Source of the DNA: Cephalotus follicularis
Taxonomy: Eukaryota > Streptophyta > Magnoliopsida > Oxalidales > Cephalotaceae
Length of the DNA stretch: 64,000 bases
Direction: 5' to 3'
Assembly (NCBI GenBank): GCA_001972305.1
Contig: BDDD01000897.1
Location: 4,499-68,498 of the forward strand
Shown: in pieces, positions 46,201 to 58,520 of the stretch
How positions within the stretch are numbered: the stretch's first letter is position 1
Layout: the number at the start of each line of letters is the position of its first letter
Translations under genes and position numbers: made by a program
Notes under the pieces: model-generated
What the model was told of the DNA's origin: nothing
Databases searched by the model: none
Seen by the model: only the letters and a program-made list of their open reading frames with translations

Positions 46201-46944
46201 CCGCTAGGTTTGAATCTAGGATGATTACATATTGGACACTCTGTAGCACACTTGTGCTGATCCCAGTAATATAACACACAATCATTGACACATGCATTAA
46301 TATTTTGGTAGCCTAATCCCAATGTCTTCATAATTTGTTTCAACTTGTAATAAGACTCCGGAAACTTCTCATCCTCAGGCATTCTGCTCTTAATGATCTG
46401 AAGAATTTCCTCGGCCCCTTCATTTGGAATCCCATACTTAGACATGACATTCATGAGTCGCGTCATCATAGACAGCTTGGTGTGTTTTTTACAGTCATTC
46501 CACAACGGTTCATCCGTATCCTTAAGTAGGTCATAGAACTATTTTTGCATTGATATTCGGAAGTTCATCGGTCGTCTCGTCATGTTCACGAGTATCAAAC
46601 TCGAACCCCCCAACATCCATTACGAGATCAACAAAAGGATTGCTCGGATCCGAGGGGTCTGGCTGCTCCACTGCAGCCCGACGGCGTTCCCTCATTTCCC
46701 CATGTTGGTCCCACAACGTGTAATGGGGGGTGAAACCGTTCTTCAACAAATGTAATCGCACTTCAGATCGAGTTCCAAACGCCCTTAACTTGCAATGGTT
46801 ACAAGGACATCTTATCGTACTATTCCAGACAAACTGTTCGTTTGAGAATGCAAAATCTAAGAAAGCAAGAACACCCCTATTAAATTCCTCCATTAGTAAG
46901 CCTCGGACAACCCGCCTACTCATCCAACTCCTGTCCATAGACAT
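43269..46944 (-). pseudogene. TNP2-like CACTA transposase, broken
   Basis: Start at 46944: MDRSWMSRRVVRG, CPCNHCKLRAFGT, LHLLKNGFTPHYTLWDQHGE (transposase-associated domain, to 46531). Transposase_21 follows: LWNDCKKHTKLSMMTRLM-like start, YKLKQIMKTLGLGYQNINAC, CPICNHPRF; VHPVDGEAWKHFD, GVSSSVYSYWHVFVFPYNLP; MRAALIWMISDFPAHGMLSG, HLACPYC, HKLDVMHIKKNV (46505-45251). DUF4218-like: NSHDCHVFMQRLLLIAFSEF, KIFPLSFFYSMEHLLVHLAY (45174-44584). DUF4216-like: YKFHTKDASRTSTTQNWGVM, VFFIQCDW-type region, GVDEFGIVRLNP (43932-43608). An acidic tail ends the protein (43607-43269). Breaks include a 1-base frameshift near 46540, stops in the 46050-46170 segment (one a CAG-to-TAG type) and further frame changes; some gaps may be introns. 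Confidence 0.9.
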
Positions 46945-47859
46945 TTTTTTTACAAGTAGGGTAGAAGATTGTTAGATTCAAGTATTCTTTTCTCAAAATG
47001 CATTGACTGAAGTGTATCTCACCACCTAACTCTAAAAGGTATGGCCCTATCCCATTCCCGACTACGTACCTCCACTAATATCGTTATCCCACATGCATAG
47101 TTCACTCCGAGAAAATTTTGGCAGCATCTCCCCACGGTTCCTCAAACACACGAATTAAATTGAATTAATCGGTTTAATTATGAATCTGAGGAACCTGTTT
47201 AAGGAGTGTAATCGAAACTTTCTTGAAGAAAACTATGTAAATAAGATAATGATATATCCTTCAGTGGATGAACGTATGCGAGAACTGTCCGAAACTGGAC
47301 AATTCATGATTCACTCATATTGAACGAATCATGAACGAGAATCTAAGGTTTCTCTCGACTTTAATCATAATAGGTAATGAACTGCTACAATAAATTTAAA
47401 CATGATACTAACATACTAACTAAATTATACATACATATATACTACTAACTATTATATATACATACATATATATATACATAATATGTACTAACTAGCATAT
47501 GAAAAACCACCGAAATTCTCTTATGAATCTTAAACCACCAATTTATACTGCCTCTTCATCATATGAGAAACGACAATATAATAGCATCCAAAGTACATTG
47601 AAATTTAATCTATGAAGTCGACACATTAAGATTCACACGCAATATATATATAATACGAAGTATATATAATATATAGTTTATATATATTAAATATAATAAT
47701 ACATACATAATGTATATATATGTGTATATAGAGGTATATATATACCATATATAAATATAGAATATATATAACACAATTTAATATTAAATATATAAATATA
47801 TATCATAGTATATGTATAATGTATAGGTATATGTACTATGTATATATATATATATATAT
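46945..47859. other. CACTA 5' region, AT-rich
   Basis: Non-coding sequence upstream of the TNP2 start. From 47400 it becomes almost pure A/T with TATA-rich words and ends in (TA)n at the gypsy insertion point. It resumes at 57932. Nothing else recognised. Confidence 0.6.
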
Positions 47860-50419
47860 TGTAAGAGCCCTAAATATTATAAAGTAATTATTATCGGGCT
47901 TTGTAATTATTTTCCTTCCAATTGGACTGGGCCGAGATATTATGAAGTATTTATTCGGGCCAAAATGGAATACTAATTACGACTTTGGGCTTAAGTGAGT
48001 ATTTTATTCTCTTTGGGACGAATTTAATATGGTATTTAGCAAATGGGCTTTAAAGGGAAAGAATGAAGTAGGCCCAAATGGGAGGCTGGCCCAAGTCCTT
48101 GAATGGTCCTGCACCCGTGAGAATTGTCCACACAATTCTGGATTCTTCCAATTGCAACTATAAAAGGAGAATGAACACAGGGAGCTACACTTTTAGTCAC
48201 TCCTTACACGTTTTACTCTAGAAGGATCGAGAGAGATAAGGGAAGCGGGTAATGGGGCCATATGTTGGCAGAAAATGGGAGACGAGCACAAGAGGGAAAC
48301 TGTTTAAGGAAGCCCCCATGTCCCATGCAATCCAATTGTATATAAACCCATTCCCTAGGAGTAAGGATTGTGCAAGGAAGGAGAAATTGGCAAAGCTAAA
48401 AGTGTATAGCAAACCCCAGCTTCAAAGAAATCCAGAATTTAGGAGGAAAGTGGGCGATCTCCGTTTTCAACCTATTCCCCAGCTAGGCTGCTCCATGTCT
48501 GAGTGCCTACTATTTTGTGTGTGTGTATGTTTGCTATGTGTGTTTTATTCCTTGTATGTTGGTTATATTGTTGTTGCTTAGTGTGTATTCCACTGCTTGA
48601 TTGATGGTGTGTTGGATTTTATTGTTTGTAATTATATTACTAATGCAAAGGTTGAGCACGTGATCCTAGGTGCATTCCATTATACATCCCTGTGCATACC
48701 AACAATGCGTCTTGCACGTTGGCGTTGTTGCAGAGACACCACAAAGTGGCCTCAAGCTTCCCTGGCCGTGCGTCCTAGCATGGCTACGTGCCAAGCTACA
48801 CGCCGGCAACCGCCGAGCTCCCCTCGTCGCCAACATACACTATGCATGCATCCAAGCATGCCGTATAACGCTCGTGCATCCATGTTAAACCTGCGTTAAG
48901 CTCCATTGCTAACGCCTGGGTGCCGGGGAGCCAGGTATGCGCCTAGACAACACACTTGAGGTGCCGAGGAGGAGTGGTGCCTGGGGAGGCGTGGTGCAGA
49001 GGTGAGGTGCCGAGCTCCCTTGCCATGCCTGAGCTCCACTGCCAGGGGTGCCATGCTGAGGTGTCATGCTAGGATGCTGGGGGTGCCACTCGTAAGTGCT
49101 CGGGGTGCCATGCAAGATGTGCCATGCACCGTGTGCCAACGCCAGAGGAGCTGTCCATGGCTCTTCCCTGCCATGCTTGCATTATGATTCTCCTCTGTCT
49201 TCGCCGAGCATGAGACGACACTAAGTTCTTCCCTGCCACGAGCCGAGCATACGTCCAATGTGAGTGTTCTCCCCTACCATGAGACGAACATGCGTACTAT
49301 GCATGAGTTGTTCCCTGGCGAGTACTCCCTGTAAATGCTCGTGAGGGAAGGACATGGAATGTGAGCATTTATGTATTCCCTAGCAAGCGCTTACATGAGG
49401 AATTACTACCCTGGCATGCACTCATGAAATAAGTTATTACTTTGCATGCGCTCACGAGGAAAAGGAAATTGATAAGTATATGCATGCGTCCCCGGGCAAG
49501 TACTTATGTGATGAATGGCCACTTTGCATGGACAATGCATGCATTTTGGACGTGGGCCTTGTGCGTGGGAAGGCACCATGCACTCTTTTAAGCCCTTGTC
49601 AGGTTTAAGGAATGAAATGTAATGAGTAAAGGAAAAATATAAATGTTGTCCCAGGCAGGTGAGCCCAACAGGGGAGAATTCCGCAGAGTAGGTGAACCCA
49701 AGGGTGAACTCTGTGAGGCAAGTGATCCTAGGCGAATCTGCCTAATGGTGAACCAAAAGGTGAATTCCACCAGAGCTGGTGATCCAAAGGGTGAGCCGCC
49801 AGAGCAGGTGAGCAAAGGGTGAATTCCCCTCGGCAGGTGAACCTGGAGGAGAATTCCGCGGGCAAGTGAGTCTAAAGGTGAACCTTACATACTGACCAGA
49901 CTATAGGATGACCGGACCAGACTCCTCTGTAATGTGATTGATAAGTATGGCTAAGTATAGTAGTCCGAGGACAATGGATGAATTTTATATGATAAATTAT
50001 GGTCTGCTTTCACGATTATATTTTCTCCTATGCTTTGTCTTGGTTGTATCCTCTGGTATGTGCCGTACATGTGGTAACCTACAACCCCCAGGGTTGCTGA
50101 CCCATTCCTTTGAATGGGCTGAGTACAAGAACATGTAGTGGTGGCACGACACAGCAACATCAAGGATAAGGATATTGTAAGTTCCTCCTCCTCCACAGTG
50201 TACTTTTATGATCAGACTTGCAAGAAATAATTATGTATTTATTCGTATTACCTGTTGGTTGTAGCAGTGTATTTTAAATGTATTGAATCCATACATTAAA
50301 TAATGGTTTATGTTATGATTTTTAAGTTTAATTTTTTTTTTATGGTTTAATGATTGATGGAATGTACGAATTTCCACGTGTCGGGCTGTGGGGCCCATCC
50401 CACGTTTCGGGGAGTGAGA
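47860..50419 (+). repeat. 5' LTR of the Tekay element
   Basis: 2560 bp, TGTAAGAGCCCTAAATATTA to GGGGAGTGAGA; the 3' end should read TGACA (as in the 3' LTR) but is TGAGA. TATA box 48159-48166. The region 48700-49330 is GC-rich with CCGAGC/GCCGAGG words. A minisatellite of GTGAACC/GAATTCC units lies at 49655-49880. The copies differ by many substitutions and small indels, so the insertion is not recent. Confidence 0.95.
48159..48166 (+). promoter_or_regulatory. TATA box of the 5' LTR
   Basis: CAACTATAAAAGGAGAATG, a near-consensus plant TATA about 300 bp into the LTR. The same box is kept at 55642-55649 in the 3' LTR. Transcription would start about 30 bp downstream, near CAGGGAGCTACAC. Confidence 0.75.
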
Positions 50420-50424
50420 AGTTT

Positions 50425-50436
50425 TGGTATCAAAGC
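50425..50436 (+). other. Primer-binding site of the Tekay element
   Basis: TGGTATCAAAGC, one mismatch from the iMet-tRNA complement TGGTATCAGAGC, five bases after the LTR end. Confidence 0.9.
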
Positions 50437-50540
50437 CGTACTATTCTGGATATGCCGGGATAGGACCCCTGACAAGTGGAATTAAAATATATGTTAAAAT
50501 ATATGTGTGGATATTGACCCGTTCTCTTATGTGAATCAGA

Positions 50541-53500
50541 ATGGAAGGACGACGAAGTAGAAGCGTACGAGGAGAGAGATCCAGGCAGTCGTCTAGGCAT
50601 ACTCGTACGAATAGTGGTACCGAAGAACAAGGAGAAGTCAATGCACCTCAGGAAGCAGATGTTGTTGATGCTGCTAGAGAGGAACAAAGAGGATTTATGA
50701 GGAGAATGCGTGCTATGATAAGTCGTATGCATGAGTTTATGCAACGACAATCGGATGAAGATGAACAACCACCTACTGCTATACCAGCTGCACGTGCAAC
50801 AGAAGTACATGAACAGACATCAACGGTTAGACCAGCTAGGCGGACTGAAGCTGCAAGAAGATCAGTTGATCAACCGTCACGACGAGAGAACCCATTGATC
50901 GGATTCTTGAAGTCAAACCCTCCAGCCTTCACAGGAGATCCTGATGGTATTTCAGCCGAGAGATGGCTAATGCAAATGGATAAAATTTTTCGAGTTATGG
51001 ATTGTTCTGACTCTCAGAAGGTTGTGTTTGCAACATATATGTTACAAGGCGAAGCGGAACACTGGTGGAAGATGATCGAATCCCAGTGGGATATATCTAG
51101 AATGACATATTCTTGGGATACTTTTAAAGCAGAGTTCAATGACAGATTCTATCCCGAGGTGGAGATCGATAAGAGAGAAGCTGAATTTCTAGGCCTAACA
51201 CAAGGAGACATGACAGTGGCCCAATATGAGGCTAAGTTCATCGAGTTATCGAGGATAGCTCCCGACATGGTGAACATTGAGTCAAGGAAAGCTAAGAAGT
51301 TTCTTGGAGGACTACGACCTAACATCCAGGAGAAGTTAGTGCCCCTACATCTGCGATCCTTCTTTGAGCTGTCTAATAGGGAACGTGAAGTTGAAGCCTT
51401 GGCTCAGTGGTTTCAGAATCTAGAGATTCAGACAAGCAATCGGAGACCTGCCCCTTCTGGTGATCAGTTGGGAAGAAGTTCTGGAAGTAGCAATAAATCT
51501 CGTAAGTTCGGATATCACAGCAGTCCAAGGCAGGGTGAATCTCCCCGCAGTGTTGGTAGCTCAATAGGACCCTCGAGGTTGGGAAGGCAATCTCGTGGTT
51601 CTCAGCAAAGAAGACCAGGTCGTGATGCACGACAAAGGCAATAGCAAAGGACGACTTTGCAAGGAGGTTCTTCTAAACCTGCCGATGATGAACAGGAGTC
51701 TGTTGAACCCTGTGCACATTGTGGACGTATTAACCATGTTTATGATGATTGCTGGTGGAAGGATGGTCGGTGTTGGAGTTGTGGAGCTCCATACCACATC
51801 GCTGCTCAATGTTCTTAGAATCAGTCCAACACAGGAAACCAAGCAGGGAAAGGTTTGAACCGATCACAAGGAAGTTTCCAGCAAGGCCTCCCTAGTACCA
51901 GTTCATGAGGAGATCGTGGCAAACAGTCGATGGGATCCGCACCTACAGTGCAAGGAAGAGTATATGCTATGGATCAGCGAGCTGCAGCTAGATCACCCTC
52001 AGTGATTGGAGGTATGGTTTATGTATCTCAACTTTTGGCACAGACTTTGATTGATCCAGGCTCTTCCCATTCATATGTTTCCCCTCATTTTATAAGTTGT
52101 ATGAATATGGAGCCCGAGACTTTACCTTTTGTGATAGAGGTTAGCACACCAGTAGGAGAGTCGGTTACCTCTCGGTGGGCGTGTAGATCTTGTGCCATCG
52201 AGATTTCTGGACAAGTTCTTCCAGCAGACCTTATAGTACTGCCGATGGGCGATCTTGACATGATTCTTGCTATGGATTGGCTGTCAGTGCATTATGCATA
52301 TGTGGACTGTAATAGGAAGGTTGTAATCTTCCATTTGCTAGGACAGTCTCCGTTCTAGTTTATCGGGACGTTAGACCATCAGCCAGTTTCCCTGATATCT
52401 ACTTATCAGGCTGACAGACTCCTGAGACAGGGTTGTACTGCTTACCTAGTGCATGTTACTGAGGACAGTAAATGGATACAAAAGTTGGAGGATGTTCCTG
52501 TGATTTGTGAATACCAGGATGTGTTTCCGGAAGAGCTACCGTCCTTACCTCCTGAGAGAGATGTGGAGTTTTCTATAGATATTTTACCAGGAACAACTCT
52601 AGTATCGACAGCTCCTTACCAGATGGCCCCTCATGAGTTAAAGGAATTGAAAGTACAACTACAGGAATTGCTGGACAAAGGTTTTACAAGACCAAGTGTA
52701 TCCCCATGGGGAGAACCGATCTTGTTTATGAAGAAGAAAGATGGATCATTACGAATGTGTATCGATTACCGGTAGGTGAATAAGGTGACAGTCAAGAATA
52801 AGTATCCACTGCCGCACATCGATGATATATTTTACGAGCTAAAGGGATCTTCAGTGTTTTCTAAATTGGATTTGAGATCGGCATATCACCAGCTCTGAGT
52901 TAGAGTAGAAGATATTCCGAAGACTACCTTTAGATCACGATATGGACATTACGAATTTGTGGTAATGCCTTTCGGGGTGACCAACGCCCCTGCTGCATTT
53001 ATGAGTTTGATGAACAAAATATTCAGTCCATATCTGGATCGGTTTATAGTGGTGTTTATTGATGACATCCTGATATATTCAAAGTCCCTAGAAGAATATG
53101 GAGAACACCTGCACTTGGCATTGCAAACTCTTAGAGACCACAGTTTGTATGCCAAGTTTAACAAGTGTGAAGTCTGGTTATTAGAAGTAACATTCCTTGG
53201 TCATGTTATATCCAGTGCCGGATTGTTAGTAGATCCTTCAAAGATTGAAGCGGTAAAGGGCTGGAAGCGACCAACAAATGTGACGGAAGTCTAAAGCTTT
53301 CTTGGCTTGGTAGGATACTACCGTCGATTTGTGTATGGATTTTCAAAGATAGCAACATCTCTGATCCGATTGACGCAGACGAATGTGGCTTTTGTTTAGG
53401 ATGATGCTTGTGAACGAAGTTTTTAGGAATTAAAGCATCGTCTGACCACTGCGCTAGTCCTAGCCTTACCAGAGGGCAATGAAGGTTTTGTGGTATACAG

Positions 53501-55305
53501 TGACGCATCAGGCAGTGGCCTGGGATGTGTCCTTATGCAAAATGGAAGAGTGATCGCATACGCCTCAAGGAAGTTAAAGCCCCATGAGGAGAACTGCCCA
53601 ACTCATGATCTTGAGTTAGCAGCTATAGTGTTCACGATACGTAAATGGAGGCATTATTTATATGGTGCAAAGTTTGAGGTGTACACCGATCACAAGAGCT
53701 TAAAGTATCTCTTCTCACAGAAGGACATGAATATGAGACAACGAAGATGGATGGAGTTACTTAATGACTATAACTATGAAATACAGTACCATCCAGGCAA
53801 AGCTAATGTCATTGCAGATGCCCTCAGTCATCAAATGGCTTGCCTAACCATTTCTCATATTCAGACACGACCATGGTTAATGGACTAGATCCGTGAAGCT
53901 CAGAGCAATGATGGAGAATTACTCAAGCTAGCTTTGAGCGAACATGGAGGATTGAAGACGGATTTTTCTATACAAGAGGACGGATTGATCCGATATCAGG
54001 GCAAAATATGTGTTCCTAATAATAAAGAGCTGAAGGATGAACTGTTGTCACAAGAGCATTGCTCCAGTTTCTCTGTACATCCGAGGAGTACCAAGATGTA
54101 CCAAGATCTAAAGTTGAGCTATTGGTGGAACAACATGAAGAAAGAGATAGCTGAATATGTTGGTTCCTATTTGACATGCCAATAGGTTAAAGCAGAACAC
54201 CAAAGACCTGCAGGATTGTTGCAACCATTGCCCGTGGCACAGTGGAAATGGGAACACATAACGATGGATTTCGTGGTAGGACTGCCCGGAACGAGGAATG
54301 TCCGTGATGCTATATGGGTGATCATCGATCGCTTTACTAAATATGCACATTTTCTCACGATCAAGACAAACTTTTCTCTCACACGACTAGCAAATTTATA
54401 TATTGCTGAAATTGTGAGACTCCATGGAGTACCAATCAGTGTGGTGTCTGACAGAGACCCCCGTTTTACATCGCGGTTTTGGAGAAAACTGCAAGAAGCT
54501 TTCGGTACTCAGCTGAATTTTAGCACAGCTTTCCATCCCAAGACTGATGGACAGTTTGAGAGGACCATACAGACTCTAGAAGACATGCTACGAGCATGTG
54601 TTTTGGATTGGGGAGGTAGCTGGGAAGATCACCTACCCTTAGTAGAGTTCTCACACAACAACAGTTTTCATGCCAGTATAGGAATGGCACCATTCGAGGA
54701 TCTCTATGGAAAAAAATGCAGAACCCCTATCTGTTGGTTTGAAGTAGGTGAACAGAGTCTTGTGAGACCCAAGCTTGTGCAAGACACAATTGAGAAAGCA
54801 AAAGTTATCCGGAATAGACTTCGTACAGTACAAAGCAGACAGAAAAGCTATGCAGACCACTGCAGGAGAGATAGAGATCGCCGTGGACGATCATGTATTC
54901 CTGAAAGTCTCTCCTAGTAAATGAATTATAAGGTTTGGCAAGAAAGAGAAGTTGACCCCTCGATTTATAGGGCCTTTCGAGATCCATGAGAGAGTGGGTG
55001 CAGTTGCATATCGACTTGCCTTACCACCCAGCCTGGCGGATGTGCACAATGTGTTTCATGTTTCGATGCTGTGGAAGTATCATCCCGACCCTTCTCATGT
55101 GTTGCGATGGGAACCACTGGAGTTGAGGACGGATTTGAGTTTGGAGGAGATACCTATCCAGATCCTTGACCGACAGATCAAGAAATTAAGGAATAAAACC
55201 ATTCCATTGGTGAAGGTATTATGGCAATACCATAGAGTGGAAGAAGCAACCTGGAAAAGAGAAGATGATATGCAGGCTAAGTACCCCAATTTATTTTCAT
55301 CCTAG
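50541..55305 (+). pseudogene. Tekay gag-pol polyprotein with chromodomain, eleven nonsense codons
   Basis: Start ATG 50541. Gag: basic N-terminus, then PPAFTGDPDGISAERWLMQM and YMLQGEAEHWWKMIES (residues ~120-240), then two CX2CX4HX4C zinc knuckles (51711-51752, 51771-51812). Protease LIDPGSSHSYVS (~52050) and [54 protein letters not shown]. RNase [30 protein letters not shown]. Integrase: [38 protein letters not shown]; the first Cys of the zinc pair is Tyr. Chromodomain: [40 protein letters not shown]. The frame stays open from 50541 to about 54870 with no indel, but is stopped at 51642, 51816, 52356, 52773, 53397, 53424, 53886, 54183 (TAG), 51906, 52896 (TGA) and 53292 (TAA). One frameshift near 54870 and a TGA at about 54918 precede the chromodomain. 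Confidence 0.96.
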
Positions 55306-55329
55306 GAAATCTCGGGACGAGATTTCTGT

Positions 55330-55342
55330 AAGGAGGGGAGGA
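55330..55342 (+). other. Polypurine tract of the Tekay element
   Basis: AAGGAGGGGAGGA, directly before the 3' LTR. It is preceded by AATCTCGGGACGAGATTTCT, itself an inverted repeat (AAATCTCG/CGAGATTT). Confidence 0.9.
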
Positions 55343-57926
55343 TGTAATAGCCCTAAATATTATAAAGTAATTATTATTGGGACTTGTAATTATTTTCCTT
55401 CCAATTGGACTGGGCCAATATATTATGAAGTATTTATTCGGGCTAAAATGGAATACTAATTATGAATTTGGGCTTAAGTGAGTATTTTATTCTCTTTGGG
55501 CCGAATTTAATATGGTATTTAACAAATGGGCTTGAAAGGGAAAGAATGAAGTAGGCCCAAATGGGAGGCTGGCCTAAGTCCTTGAATGGCCCTGCACCCG
55601 TGAGAATTGTCCACACAATTCTGGATTCTTCCAATTGCTACTATAAAAGGAGAATGAGCACAGGGAGCTACACTTTTAGTCATTCCTTACACGTTTTGCT
55701 CTAGAGAGATCAAGAGAGATAAGGGAAACGGGCAATGGGGCCATATGTTTGCAGAAAATGGGAGACGAGGACAAGAGGGGTACTGTTTAAGGAAGCCCCC
55801 ATGTCCCCTGCACTCCAATTGTATATAAACCCGTTCCCTGGGAGCAAGGATTGTGCAAGGAAGGAGAAATTGGCAAAGCTAAAAGTGTGTAGCAGACCCC
55901 AGCTTCAAAGAAATCCAGAATTTAGGAGGAAAGTGGGCGATCTCCGTTTTCAACCTATTCCCCAGGTAGGTTGCTCCATGTCAGAGTGCCTACCAATTTG
56001 TGTGTGTGTATGTTTGCTATGTGTGTTTTATTCCTTGTATGTTGGTTATATTGTTGTTGCGTAGTGTATATTCCACTGCTTGATTCATGGTGTGTTAGGA
56101 TCTTATTGTTTGTAATTATATTACTAATGCAAAGGTTGAGCACGTGATCCCTGGTGCATTGCATTATACATCCCTGTGCGCACCAACAGTGAGTCTTGCA
56201 CGTTGGTGTTGTTGCAGAGACACCACGAAGTGCCCTCAAGCTTCCTTGGCAGTGCGTCCTAGCATGGCTACGTGGCGAGCTCCTCGCCAGCAAGCGCCGA
56301 GCTCCCCTCATCACCGATGTACACTGTGCATGCGTCCAAGCATGCCGTATAACGCTCGTGCATCCATGTTAAACCTGCGTTAAGCTCCATTGCTAACTCC
56401 TAGGTGCCGAGGAGCCAGGTATGCGCCTAGACAGCACGTCTGAGGTACTGAGGAGGAGTGGTGCCCGGGGAGGCGTGATGAAGAGGTGAGGTGCCGAGCT
56501 CCCCTGCCATGCCCGAGCTCTACTGCCAGGGGTGCCGTGCTGAGGTATCATGTTGGGATGCCGGGGGTGCCACTCGTAAGTGCCCGTGGTGCCATGCCAG
56601 ATGTGCCATGCACCGTGTGCCAACGCCAGAGGAGCCGTCCATGGCTCTTCCCTGCCATGCTCGCATTATGATTCTCCTTTGTCTTCGTCGAGCATGAGAC
56701 GACACTAAGTTCTTGCCTAGCACGAGCCGAGCATACGCCTAACGTGAGTGTTCTCCCTTGCCATGAGACGAACATGTGTACTATGCATGTGTTGTTCCTT
56801 GGCGAGTACTCCATGTAAATGCTCGTGAGGGAAGGAAATGGAATGTGAGCATGTATGTATCCCCTTGCAGGCGCTTACGTGAGGAATTACTACCTTGGCC
56901 TGCACTCATGAAATAAGTTATTACTTTGCATGCGCTCACGAGGAAAAGGAAATTGATAAGTATATGCATGCATCCCCGGGCAGGTACTTATGTGATGAAT
57001 GGCCACTTTGCATGGACAATGCCTGCGTTTTGGACGTGGGCCTTGTGCGTGGGAAGGCACCATTCACTCTTTTAAGCCCTGGTCAGGTTTAAGGAATGAG
57101 ATGTAATGAGTAAAGGAAAAATATAAATGTTGTCCCAGGCAGGTGAGCCCAAGAGGGGAGAATTCCGCCGAGCAGGTGAACCGAAGGGGTGAACTCGGCG
57201 AGGTAGGTGATCCCGGGCGAATCCGCCTAATGGTGAACCTAAAGGTGAATTATGCCAGAGCTTGTGATCCAAAGGGTGAACCGCCAGAGCAGGTGAGAAA
57301 AGGGCTAATTCCGCTAGGCAGGTGAACCTGTGGGAGAATTCCGCGGGCAGATGAGTCTAAAGGTGAACCTTACATATTGATCAGACCATAGGATGACCGG
57401 ACCAGACTCCTCTGTAATGTGATTTATAAGTATGACTGAGTAGAGTAGTCCGAGGACAATGGATGACTTTTATATGATAAATTGTGGTATGCTTTCATGA
57501 TATGCATGCATTATATTTTCTCCTCTGCTTTGTATTGGTTGTATCCTCTGGTATGTGTCGTACATGTGGTAACCTACACAACCCCCAAGGTTGCTGACCT
57601 ATTACTTTGAATGGGTCAGGTACAGGAACAGGTAGTGGTGGCACGATGCATCGGCATCAAGGATAAGGATATTGTAAGTTCCTCCTCCTCGGCAGCGCGC
57701 TTTTATACTCATACTTGCAAGAAATAATTATTTATTTATTCGTATTACCTACTGGTTGTAGCAGTGTATTTTAAATGTATCGAACTGGGTTTGTATATCC
57801 ACACATTAAATAATTGTTTATGTTATGATTTTTAAGTTTAATTTTTTTATGGTTTAATGATTAATGGAATGTATGAATTGCCACGTGTCGGGCAGTGGAG
57901 CCCATCCCACGGTTTGGGGTGTGACA
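55343..57926 (+). repeat. 3' LTR of the Tekay element
   Basis: 2584 bp, TGTAATAGCCCTAAATATTA to GGTGTGACA with intact TG/CA ends. It shares all landmarks with the 5' LTR (TATA at 55642, GC-rich region 56200-56760, minisatellite 57137-57365, GGATGACCGGACC block). Confidence 0.95.
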
Positions 57927-58160
57927 TATATATATACAGTATATATAAATATAGTATATGTATATATATTTACAGTATATTATATAACACAAGTTATATA
58001 TTTAAAAATATAAATAAAAAAATAAAAATATATATATATATATAATGTATATATATTTATATTTTTAAATATATAAATTGTGTTATATAATATACTGTAA
58101 ATATATATACATATACTATATATATATACATATACTATATATATATATATATACCGGTAT
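57927..58160. repeat. AT-rich inverted repeat, ~80-bp arms
   Basis: The left arm (about 57933-58013) contains TATATTTACAGTATATTATA, then ACACAAGTTATATATTT. The right arm (about 58054-58147) carries the reverse complement, AAATATATAAATTGTGTT then TATAATATACTGTAAATATA. The two arms pair almost throughout, over a loop of ~40 bases. Related A/T sequence lies on the other side of the gypsy insert (47740-47830, with ATATAACACAATTTAA). Confidence 0.85.
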
Positions 58161-58520
58161 TTATTAAAAAAAATTATTAAATTAGATTAATTAATTAAAC
58201 AAACAAAGAATAAATGTAGGAAATACTAATGATGTCGAGCTCAACAAAGGAGTGATCTAGTGTTGGGCACGAATGGTTCGCGGTTTGCGGCGGGACCAAA
58301 CGATTTGCAGCGGCACGATCTGGCACAACGGAGGCATGATCTGCGATGTGGCAACATGATCTGTGATGTGGCAGCACGTTTCCAGGGAAGTTGTTTACGG
58401 CAGTGAGATAGAGCAAGCAGAGAGAGAAAGCACAACGGTGAGGAAGAGAGAAGAGAGAAAAGCGCGAGTGAGAAGATGAGAAGAAAAAAAGAAAGTGCCG
58501 AGTAGGTATAGGTCACGGCT
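58161..58520 (-). other. CACTA TNP2 upstream leader
   Basis: Non-coding. On the minus strand a CT-rich tract (58420-58495, CTCTCTTCTCTCTTCC) leads toward TNP2. Frames of 73 and 108 codons across it have no motif. Confidence 0.5.

Larger units (their letters stand above)
47860..57926 (+). mobile_element. Full-length Tekay/Del-type Ty3/gypsy chromovirus
   Basis: 10067 bp with long LTRs (47860-50419 and 55343-57926), an iMet PBS (50425), one long gag-pol frame with point stops, an integrase-linked chromodomain, a polypurine tract (55330-55342) and a TATAT duplication (47855-47859, 57927-57931). The duplication is weak evidence alone because the target is (TA)n. The long LTRs and chromodomain place it in the Tekay (Del) clade. 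It inserted in the AT-rich region between the CACTA end and TNP2. Confidence 0.95.

Noticed and set aside
48597..49258. ORFs of 60-100 codons in the Tekay LTRs
   Set aside because: They occur at matching places in both LTRs on both strands and lack any domain; they are consequences of GC-rich LTR sequence.
50541..54870. Amber-codon reassignment or programmed readthrough in the Tekay gag-pol
   Set aside because: Eight TAGs are spread through all domains together with TGA and TAA; plant nuclear genomes use the standard code. Point decay explains it better.
47640..58160. TATAT flanks as strong proof of the Tekay target duplication
   Set aside because: The target is (TA)n, so a 5-base match is expected by chance. 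The element is called on LTRs, PBS, PPT and coding domains instead.
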